Shown piece by piece: positions 1 to 5,660 of a DNA stretch of 6,274 nt. Source of the stretch: Prosthecobacter sp. (GTDB taxonomy: Bacteria > Verrucomicrobiota > Verrucomicrobiia > Verrucomicrobiales > Verrucomicrobiaceae); contig JAIWOJ010000143.1 in the NCBI GenBank assembly GCA_020216965.1, forward strand, positions 1 through 6,274. Direction: 5' to 3'. Within the stretch, counting starts at the first letter, position 1. Every line of letters begins with the position of its first letter. The notes beneath the pieces were generated by a model. That model was not told where the DNA came from. It saw nothing but the letters and a program-made list of their open reading frames with translations, and ran no database searches. The position numbers were made by a program, and so were the translations under genes.

Positions 1-625
1 TATTCGTGGCTGGCGGTGTGGCAGATGGCTGAACGGCAGCGCCTTTAGCTTTGCTTTTGGTGGTTGTTTGTTTGGGTTTATCTGGCTCCCCCTTTTCCGA
101 AGGAAGCGGAGAACGCTCAAAAAGCAGAATCGACTGCACACCCGATTTCACCGCGAGCTTTACAATCTCTTCCACAGAATCCAGGTAGGTGGAAAGCTGC
201 GCAGCCACTTGATCGGATTTTGGCAGCTCACTCGTGTATTGATCAAAAGCTAGATTGAAATCTGCTGGGAGTTTGTTTCCGGCTAGTTTTCGGATCTCTG
301 CGATCCTAGCTTTGAGTTTAGCCTGGAATTCGGTATTGGTAGTTGGTTTGTCCTCCGGTTGTAGCTTGTAGAGTACCAGTGAGAGCTTACCGACCTCATC
401 GACATAAGCTTTTACGAGCTTTTGTTTCTGCTCAAGGTTTTCCGGTGTCGGAGCCAAAGGCGAGGATTTTAACCTCGCAAGGCTCGTGTTCACGAGGTCA
501 AACTCCTCCTGCGCACTCGTAGCACCCGACCAGGCATTGAATAGCATCACGCCTAGTCCGATCACGCCCACACCCGTAAGTCCGAGAATCGCGGCGGGCC
601 CTTTGTTGTCTTGGATCCAGCTCAT
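1..625 (-). CDS. Amuc_1100-family pilus-like inner-membrane protein (PilO-like position), 3' end missing
   Basis: The first 208 codons of a gene that continues past the left edge. The protein starts MSWIQDNKGPAAILG, very close to what I recall of the Akkermansia muciniphila surface protein Amuc_1100 (MSNWITDNKPAA...). It has a short cytoplasmic N-terminus, one membrane helix at about residues 10-32, then a charged, helix-rich periplasmic part (about 36-160) and a Pro/Thr/Lys-rich tail from about 175 to the edge. Amuc_1100 is about 317 residues, so roughly a third should be missing. The ATG shares one base with the TGA of the upstream gene (TGATG, 623-627), which argues for translational coupling and fixes the start; no separate Shine-Dalgarno is evident. 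Position after a PilM-PilN protein, single N-terminal helix and coiled-coil-like region are what PilO shows, so a PilO-like scaffold role in a type IV pilus-like complex is inferred. Base composition is the lowest in the window (about 50% GC). Family assignment is confident; exact role is not. Confidence 0.88.
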   Translation of the reverse strand, partial: MSWIQDNKGPAAILGLTGVGVIGLGVMLFNAWSGATSAQEEFDLVNTSLARLKSSPLAPTPENLEQKQKLVKAYVDEVGKLSLVLYKLQPEDKPTTNTEFQAKLKARIAEIRKLAGNKLPADFNLAFDQYTSELPKSDQVAAQLSTYLDSVEEIVKLAVKSGVQSILLFERSPLPSEKGEPDKPKQTTTKSKAKGAAVQPSATPPATN

Positions 626-2358
626 CAGTCTTTGAAGTTCATGGTCTGCTTGAGGGGCAGCTCGATTTTGAAAGTATAGGCATGGCGGTCTTCCTCGACA
701 CCGCTTTGGGCGCTGACGAACTCAGCGCGTTTGTCCTCAAAGTCTGCGATATCAAACCAAGGCAATTTTGCCAAGGCAGAGGCATATTTATAGACGATTT
801 GCTCGCCCTGTTCGTTTTTCCGGTAGAGCCCCTGCATCCTCAAGCTGTAAGTAGGGGCTGCCGGTGCGGCATCATCTTTTCTGTCACCAGAGGATTCCCC
901 TTGCCCAAGCAGTTGCGGTGTGATGGATTTCCCGTTTTTCAGGGGCTCCACCAGGGTGAGCCAAATCATATCGTTATCAAATTGAGCGTTGAGATCAGTT
1001 AGCAAGCGAACCCAAAAGGAGCGCTCGGCGACTGCTTGCTCAAGCTGCCTGCTGAGGGCTGCGTACTGGGCCTGTTGTGTCTCAAGGTTGGCAATGTTTG
1101 CGGCCAGCGTTTTGAGGCGGTTGTTTTCCGCATTCATCACGGATAGCTTCTCGCGGGTCACGCGCTCCGTATTCTGGTAGTGGTATATGCCAGTGGCAAA
1201 TGCAGCCCAGAAAAGCAACATGCCGAAGATAAGTGCAGGCATCCGACGGGCAGCATCACGGGCATTTCTTACCTTGGTCGGCTGAAGCTCAACCTCACAG
1301 GGTGTGCCCCCAGAGGAGCGAAGAGCCAATCCGACAAGTTCCCCGAGGAAGGGCGCATCTGCCGCTGCGACATCTGCCTTCACGCCGCGATCCACTTGGA
1401 CGCCGCGTAGAGGGTTGAAGACCTCAACGGGTAGCTTCAGCTTCTCCTCAAGGAAGGAGACCATGTTTCCAAGTAGAGCACCACCGCCAGTGATGAAAAC
1501 ACGCTTAGGTTGGGAGCCTCCCTGCTGGCTGCGGTAGAAGGTAATGGTCCTCATGACCTGAGTGTGCAGGTTGGAGGCCGCATTGCGGATGACTTTGGAG
1601 AGAGCTGCGATCTCAGGATCATCATGATCCATGACAGCGCCTCCAGGTGCGATAAAGCCGCGATGGATTTTTTGCGTCTCCGCCTCAGCGAAACCGATGC
1701 TAAATTCCTTGCCTACAGCGGAGGTAATGGAGGCACCGCCAACCAGGAAGTTGCGAATAAAAAAGCGTCCAGGCTCGATAAACACCATGTTCGTGGACCT
1801 AGCCCCTAAGTCGATCAGGACGCAGGGCTCGTCCACATCTGGGTAACTGTAACGAAATGCGTTGTAGAGCGCTAGGGGAGCGACATCTACCCCTGAGGTG
1901 GCGATTTTGGCCTGCGCTACTTGGTCATCAATCTCGTCCAGGGCATCCGATTTCATCGCTACGATGACCACCTCTGTCTCCACGCCTCCTTCGGAGGAAA
2001 ATTCGTAATCCCAGACGACCTCGTTGATGGGAAATGGCACGTTTTGGCGTGCCTCGAATTCGACGATCTGCGCCACCCGATCATCCTGCACGGGGGGGAG
2101 CTTCACGAAACGACTAAAAACGGTATGTCCAGCCACAGCATACCAGACGGATGAGGACTTGAGTTTCAGGCGGGCAGCTAGCTCTTGGATACCAACCTTG
2201 AGCTGCGGAATGCGTGTGGCATCCACGGTGGGATCACCCGCCATATCCACAAATTCATATTTCTTGAGCACCAAGTCTCCACCTGATCTGGAGAAAATGG
2301 CTCCTGAAAGACGCTGGGAACCCAGGTTCAGGACTGCGATGCTTTTGCTATCTGCCAT
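625..2358 (-). CDS. pilM: PilM-PilN fusion-type pilus assembly protein (Amuc_1101-like)
   Basis: 577 residues, against about 350 for a classical PilM. Residues 1-350 are an actin/FtsA-like fold: phosphate-1 loop NLGSQRLSGA at 11-20, the PilM signature FEARQNVPFPINEVVWDYEF at 101-120, phosphate-2 loop VLIDLGARSTN at 180-190, the VGGASIT block at 206-212 and the adenosine motif FITGGGALLG at 288-297. Residues 355-577 look like PilN: an ELQPTKVRNARDAARR stretch (357-372) resembling the PilN N-terminal peptide, a membrane helix at about 374-394, a coiled coil at about 395-445, then a ferredoxin-like domain with DLNAQFDNDMIWLTLVEPL (455-473) and YSLRMQGLYR (504-513). A Gly/Asp/Ala/Pro-rich loop (about 484-503) interrupts that domain. 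In type IV pili cytoplasmic PilM binds the tail of membrane protein PilN and links motor to periplasmic ring; here both parts are one chain. The phosphate-1 Asp is Asn11 and the usual Lys is Ser18. ATG start has no clear Shine-Dalgarno; the upstream gap is 59 bp and the stop overlaps the next start. Confidence 0.93.
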   Translation of the reverse strand: MADSKSIAVLNLGSQRLSGAIFSRSGGDLVLKKYEFVDMAGDPTVDATRIPQLKVGIQELAARLKLKSSSVWYAVAGHTVFSRFVKLPPVQDDRVAQIVEFEARQNVPFPINEVVWDYEFSSEGGVETEVVIVAMKSDALDEIDDQVAQAKIATSGVDVAPLALYNAFRYSYPDVDEPCVLIDLGARSTNMVFIEPGRFFIRNFLVGGASITSAVGKEFSIGFAEAETQKIHRGFIAPGGAVMDHDDPEIAALSKVIRNAASNLHTQVMRTITFYRSQQGGSQPKRVFITGGGALLGNMVSFLEEKLKLPVEVFNPLRGVQVDRGVKADVAAADAPFLGELVGLALRSSGGTPCEVELQPTKVRNARDAARRMPALIFGMLLFWAAFATGIYHYQNTERVTREKLSVMNAENNRLKTLAANIANLETQQAQYAALSRQLEQAVAERSFWVRLLTDLNAQFDNDMIWLTLVEPLKNGKSITPQLLGQGESSGDRKDDAAPAAPTYSLRMQGLYRKNEQGEQIVYKYASALAKLPWFDIADFEDKRAEFVSAQSGVEEDRHAYTFKIELPLKQTMNFKD

Positions 2359-2417
2359 GCGATTAGGAAAGGATGCTGCGCCAGATGAGGCTTGGTGAGC
2401 TAGGAATGCCTGTAGGC

Positions 2418-3032
2418 TTACTTGGATTTTGTGGGCAGATCATAGTCTCCCCAGAGGATGTCAAAGGGAGTTTCTTTGCGGCTCAATACAGCGTTCTCGG
2501 TGATTTCAAAACTCTCCGTTTTCTCCCACCACCTTCCCGGCACTGTGGTTTCACCAGCGACGACCGTTCCCTCGACGACGACTTCGATAGCAGCCGCTTT
2601 CACATCAGACGTGGTAAAGCCACTTTTGCCAAGCACCCGCTGCAGGGTGGCAGGTGTGACGTAGGCTAGGGCGTGACACTTCTCACCGGCAGGGATGTCA
2701 AGGTAGTTGATGGTTCCCTTCAGCATTGGGAATTTACCCTCTTTCGTCGGCGCATTCATGGCGACGTAGTAATTGATGGTCATGGAGCCGAGGCTGCCTC
2801 TACGCCCGCCCTCAGAAGCTGGCAGCGTGATGGCGATCTCGGTATCAAATTCCAGCCACTCCTTGGGGCGCCAGTTCCGGTTAGGCGTGTTGGCCGCCTG
2901 GAACATCGGGGTCTGGATGCTCGATACTTTGGGGGAACTGGTTTTCACCTTCACTGCCGGACCTGATTGCGCATGGAGTTGAGTTCCGGCGGCAGTGAAA
3001 ACGACGGTGAGGAGGAAAAGGGGCAGCTTCAT
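2418..3032 (-). CDS. Amuc_1102-family exported pilus-like protein
   Basis: A 204-residue secreted protein. The chosen ATG at 3032 gives a clean signal peptide: MKLP, a hydrophobic core LFLLTVVFTAAG, and a probable cleavage after LHA (residue 21, before QSG). A GTG at 3080 in the same frame would add 16 charged residues ahead of the signal peptide and is unlikely. The mature part has alternating hydrophobic patterns that suggest a beta-rich domain, with a conserved-looking NRNWRPKEWLEFDTEI block (residues about 51-66), a Gly/Arg-rich turn (EGGRRGSLG) and a tryptophan pair in GRWWEKTESF near residues 166-175. No membrane anchor or lipobox is seen after the signal. The identification rests mainly on gene order: it sits immediately upstream of the PilM-like gene, as Amuc_1102 sits next to Amuc_1101 in Akkermansia. 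Its biochemical role is not established from sequence; it is likely a periplasmic or surface component of the same apparatus. There is no canonical counterpart in the pilMNOPQ set. Confidence 0.78.
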   Translation of the reverse strand: MKLPLFLLTVVFTAAGTQLHAQSGPAVKVKTSSPKVSSIQTPMFQAANTPNRNWRPKEWLEFDTEIAITLPASEGGRRGSLGSMTINYYVAMNAPTKEGKFPMLKGTINYLDIPAGEKCHALAYVTPATLQRVLGKSGFTTSDVKAAAIEVVVEGTVVAGETTVPGRWWEKTESFEITENAVLSRKETPFDILWGDYDLPTKSK

Positions 3033-3106
3033 GGTGGAACGGGGGGTGGTCACAGCTTCAGCACGTTGAGTTGGTCGCACGCGGGGGGCACGTGATTAAT
3101 TCTGCT

Positions 3107-3134
3107 TTTATTCGCAAACCGGCGGGGGCATCAA
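3107..3134 (-). promoter_or_regulatory. weak candidate promoter for the pilus-like gene block
   Basis: Reading leftward, TTGATG (3134-3129) is followed after 16 bp by AATAAA (3112-3107), each matching four of six bases of the sigma-70 consensus. The -35 candidate overlaps the TGA stop of the UDP-glucuronate decarboxylase gene and lies about 75-100 bp ahead of the ATG at 3032. This is the most AT-rich part of the 98-bp gap, and the gap is where a separate start for the three pilus-like genes would be expected. The match is modest and Verrucomicrobiota promoter preferences are poorly known to me, so this is a suggestion only. Confidence 0.2.
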
Positions 3135-4084
3135 GAATTGATTGCAAGAAAGTCACGAAAATAAGCGACGGTGCGGCTGATCCCCTCCTCAAATTCCACT
3201 TTGGGCTCCCAGCCGAGCAGGCGACGGGCCAGTGTGATGTCAGGTTGGCGCACTTTCGGGTCATCTGTGGGCAGTTCTTTGTGGATGATGGGGAGGTTGG
3301 TGCCGGTGTGCTTGAGGATTTCCTGGGCGAACTGCAATACGGTCATCTCTCTCGGGTTCCCGATGTTCACAGGCTCGTGATAGCTACTTTGAGAGAGTCT
3401 GAAGATGCCATCGATGAGGTCAGAGACATAGCAAAAGCTGCGAGTCTGCGAGCCATCACCGAATACGGTCAGCGGTCTGCCCTGGAGCGCTTGGCCGATG
3501 AAGGCGGGCACCACACGGCCATCCTCCAGTCTCATGCGTGGACCGTAGGTGTTGAAGATGCGCACGATCTTTGTGTCTAGCCCGTGGGCGCGGTGGTAGG
3601 CCATGGTCATGGCCTCAGCAAAGCGTTTGGCCTCGTCGTAGCAGCCGCGCGGGCCGATGGGGTTCACATTCCCCCAGTAGGTCTCCTTTTGCGGATGCTC
3701 CAGCGGGTCGCCGTAGCATTCGCTGGTGGAGGCAATGAGGAAGGTGGCCCCCTTCTCTTTAGCTAGGCCCAGGGCATTGTGAGTGCCGAGAGAGCTTACT
3801 TTCAGGGTCTGAATGGGGATTTGCAGGTAATCAATGGGCGAGGCCGGGGAGGCGAAGTGGAAAATCAAATCTACCTTTCCCGGTAGGTAGATAAATTTGG
3901 TCACGTCATGCTTGATGAAGTCAAAATCAGCATTGCTCGCGAGGTGCTCGATGTTGCGCACATTGCCCGTCACTAGGTTATCCATGCCGATGACCCGAAA
4001 GCCCTCGGCCAGCAGGCGGTCCGTCAGGTGGGATCCCAGGAAACCGGCGGCTCCGGTGACAACAGCGGTTTTTTTGGCAGACAT
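3131..4084 (-). CDS. uxs: UDP-glucuronic acid decarboxylase (UDP-xylose synthase), extended SDR family
   Basis: 317 residues, a full-length soluble bacterial UXS. It should convert UDP-glucuronate to UDP-xylose and CO2 through a bound NAD+ and a 4-keto intermediate, supplying xylose (or precursors of other pentoses) for surface polysaccharide. The Rossmann motif GAAGFLG is at residues 11-17 and the acidic NAD-ribose region at MDNLVTG (34-40). The family-diagnostic segment [10 protein letters not shown] (118-127) carries the catalytic Thr/Ser and Glu122, and [14 protein letters not shown] (141-154) carries the catalytic Tyr149 and Lys153. The C-terminal substrate-binding part has [15 protein letters not shown] (208-222) and VRQPDIT (278-284), whose Arg279 corresponds to the UXS arginine involved in decarboxylation. 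These segments separate it from UDP-glucose 4-epimerases and dTDP-glucose dehydratases. There is no N-terminal membrane extension as in animal UXS. The ATG is preceded by a C-rich leader without Shine-Dalgarno. It lies 101 bp after the sulfatase and 98 bp before the pilus-like block, same strand. Confidence 0.93.
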   Translation of the reverse strand: MSAKKTAVVTGAAGFLGSHLTDRLLAEGFRVIGMDNLVTGNVRNIEHLASNADFDFIKHDVTKFIYLPGKVDLIFHFASPASPIDYLQIPIQTLKVSSLGTHNALGLAKEKGATFLIASTSECYGDPLEHPQKETYWGNVNPIGPRGCYDEAKRFAEAMTMAYHRAHGLDTKIVRIFNTYGPRMRLEDGRVVPAFIGQALQGRPLTVFGDGSQTRSFCYVSDLIDGIFRLSQSSYHEPVNIGNPREMTVLQFAQEILKHTGTNLPIIHKELPTDDPKVRQPDITLARRLLGWEPKVEFEEGISRTVAYFRDFLAINS

Positions 4085-4126
4085 GGGTGGGGGGAGGAGT
4101 GAGAGGGGCGCGAGTCTGCGGCTTTT

Positions 4127-4154
4127 CCCCCACTTGGCAAGTGCTCACTGGGGG
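4127..4154. repeat. imperfect inverted repeat between sulfatase and UXS genes
   Basis: CCCCCA (4127-4132) pairs with TGGGGG (4149-4154). Inside lies a competing perfect hairpin, CACTT-GGC-AAGTG (4131-4143). In the leftward direction of transcription the stem is followed by AAAA rather than a T-run, and rightward it is followed by GTGAACT, so it is not a standard intrinsic terminator in either direction. It could be an operator, an mRNA processing or stability element, or chance in a GC-rich spacer. Confidence 0.25.
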
Positions 4155-4185
4155 TGAACTCGGGCCGTCTGCCGTTCTGGCTCTC

Positions 4186-5550
4186 TTAGTCCCGAACCAC
4201 CGAGTCGCGATCCGCTGCTGCCATCTGCTCTAGGCGCGCACGCAGGGCAGTGACCTTCTCAGGCAGGCGGGCGGCTAGGTCCGTGGTCTCGTTGGGATCT
4301 TCTGTGAGGTGAAAGAGCTCCACTTTCTCAGTCGAGGTTGTGTCTGCCTTGCCTGCCCCCTTGCGAGTCAGCACGAGCTTCCAGCCACCTTCATGGAGAG
4401 CACGGGCACGAAAGCCTGGCCCGACGGTGTAAATGGCGCGCTCACGCACCGGCTCCGCGCCGCTGATTTGGGGCCAGAGGTTCCGGCCATCCCAGCTCTG
4501 CGCGATGGTCGGCACGGCACCGGCCAGGGCGCAGAGCGTGGGCATCCAGTCCGTGATCTGGGCGGTGCCATCGTAGCGGCCCGGCTTCAGCCTAGCTGGC
4601 CAGGAGAGCAGCGTGGGCGCGCGGATGCCGCCTTCATAGACGCTACCTTTTTCACCACGCAGCGGTCGATTGTTTCCTGGTAGCGGGCCGTTGGGGCATT
4701 GGTCATCTGGATACTTGCGGTCATTATTTTCGGCTGTGCTGCCACCATTATCACTGGTGAAAATGACGATCGCATTGTGTCGGCGGCCCTTTTTCTCCAG
4801 GGCCGCTAGGATGCGGCCCACGGCATCATCCAGGTGCATGATGCTGGCTGCATAGTGCCGGGCTACCTCTCCAGAAATCGAGGCAGGCACCCTGGCCACC
4901 CACTCCTCCGGTTCCTTCACCGGCAGGTGCACTGCGGTAAAAGGGGCGTAGAGAAAAAAGGGGGCATCTCCACGCGCCTTGATCCACCGCACCGCCTCTT
5001 CAGCGATGAGGTCTGTGACATGGCCCCGCTCCTCCACCAAAGTCTCATTCCTGTGCCACGTTTTGGAAAATGCCCCCTCCTTGTAGCCATGGCTCCAGGG
5101 GCTGACACCCCCTGCCAGGGAACCGTAAGAATGATCAAAGCCAAAATGATTTGGCCCCTGCTCAGGCAGAGACCCGAGGTGCCATTTCCCCGTCAGGCAA
5201 GTGTCATAGCCCACCGTTTTCAGCGCGCGCGGCAGCGTCACCGTATCCCAGGGCAGGGCGCGCTCATTTTGCGGGGTAGTCACCCCATAGCGGCTCCAGC
5301 AGCGGCCCGTCATCAGCCCGGTGCGTGTGGGGCTGCAGACTGGGGCCACATAGTGATGGGTCAATTCCACCCCGTCCTGCCGTAGGCGGTCCAGATGGGG
5401 GGTCGGCGCATGGCCTCCGTGAAAGGCCACATCCGCCCAGCCCAGGTCATCAGCGAGGATGAAAACGATGTCCGGTTTTTCCTGGGAACCCGCAGAGAGG
5501 GATAGTTGCAGCCAGAAAGTCAGACAGGTCAGAAAAAAGCAGCGTAGCAT
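4186..5550 (-). CDS. exported arylsulfatase, type I (alkaline-phosphatase fold), arylsulfatase B-like
   Basis: A secreted sulfatase of 454 residues from the ATG at 5550; an in-frame GTG at 5565 would add only five residues (VPSLP) ahead of the signal peptide. Numbered from the ATG, a signal peptide (MLRC, then a hydrophobic run to about 19) precedes the catalytic domain. Metal ligands are Asp34 and Asp35 in ILADDLGWADV, and Asp267/Asn268 in FTSDNGG. The signature CSPTRTGLMTGR begins at Cys72, which must be converted to formylglycine; Arg76 stabilises it. TGKWHLG supplies Lys122 and His124, His208 lies in FTAVHLP, and Lys301 lies in RGEKGSVYEGG. All catalytic residues are present, so it should be active if a maturation enzyme (FGE or anSME, not in this window) exists. 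The ASB-like motifs suggest a 4-sulfate of a sulfated glycan such as GalNAc or a marine or mucin polysaccharide, but substrate cannot be read from sequence. Length is typical of compact bacterial S1 sulfatases. It is the first leftward gene, divergent from the efflux gene. Confidence 0.94.
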   Translation of the reverse strand: MLRCFFLTCLTFWLQLSLSAGSQEKPDIVFILADDLGWADVAFHGGHAPTPHLDRLRQDGVELTHHYVAPVCSPTRTGLMTGRCWSRYGVTTPQNERALPWDTVTLPRALKTVGYDTCLTGKWHLGSLPEQGPNHFGFDHSYGSLAGGVSPWSHGYKEGAFSKTWHRNETLVEERGHVTDLIAEEAVRWIKARGDAPFFLYAPFTAVHLPVKEPEEWVARVPASISGEVARHYAASIMHLDDAVGRILAALEKKGRRHNAIVIFTSDNGGSTAENNDRKYPDDQCPNGPLPGNNRPLRGEKGSVYEGGIRAPTLLSWPARLKPGRYDGTAQITDWMPTLCALAGAVPTIAQSWDGRNLWPQISGAEPVRERAIYTVGPGFRARALHEGGWKLVLTRKGAGKADTTSTEKVELFHLTEDPNETTDLAARLPEKVTALRARLEQMAAADRDSVVRD

Positions 5551-5660
5551 GGGCAAGGAGGGCACATCGCCTTAAACGCCGCCCGCCAGCCCATCCTGGC
5601 AGCCATCAGCCATCTCGGCAGCCTGGGCAGAGCTTTTCACCTTGTCCCAGGCCACATCCC
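5551..5660. promoter_or_regulatory. divergent intergenic region between sulfatase and efflux lipoprotein genes
   Basis: The 110 bp between two outward-facing starts must hold the leftward promoter, and probably the rightward one, unless either is internal to a neighbour. The sequence is GC-rich and carries repeated GGCAGCC/CAGCCAT words around 5597-5625 but no convincing -35/-10 pair on either strand. The only AT-rich patches are CTTAAA near 5571-5576 and CTTTTCACCTTG near 5633-5644. No operator palindrome of useful length is seen. Confidence 0.4.

Noticed and set aside
64..258. Short plus-strand frames of 61-64 codons
   Set aside because: They overlap the Amuc_1100-family gene in antisense. 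The minus-strand reading matches a known family and is open without stop from 625 to the edge.
2408..2417. GCCT/AGGC hairpin right after the 1102-like stop codon, as a terminator
   Set aside because: Only a 4-bp stem with a 2-base loop and no T-run on the transcript, and the pilM-like gene begins 59 bp on, so termination here would be unexpected.
3033..3080. GTG start at 3080 for the Amuc_1102-like protein
   Set aside because: It would put 16 polar residues before an otherwise textbook signal peptide starting at the ATG at 3032.
3071..3580. Plus-strand open frame of 169 codons
   Set aside because: Lies antisense to the well-supported UDP-glucuronate decarboxylase gene. Its peptide shows no family motifs and starts in the intergenic gap by chance.
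3131..4084. Annotation of the SDR gene as dTDP-glucose 4,6-dehydratase or UDP-galactose 4-epimerase
   Set aside because: The SECYGDP and [14 protein letters not shown] segments and the VRQPDIT motif are diagnostic of UXS rather than RmlB or GalE.
4834..5385. Plus-strand open frame of 183 codons
   Set aside because: Antisense shadow of the sulfatase catalytic domain, which has all expected motifs in its own frame. High GC keeps the opposite strand open.
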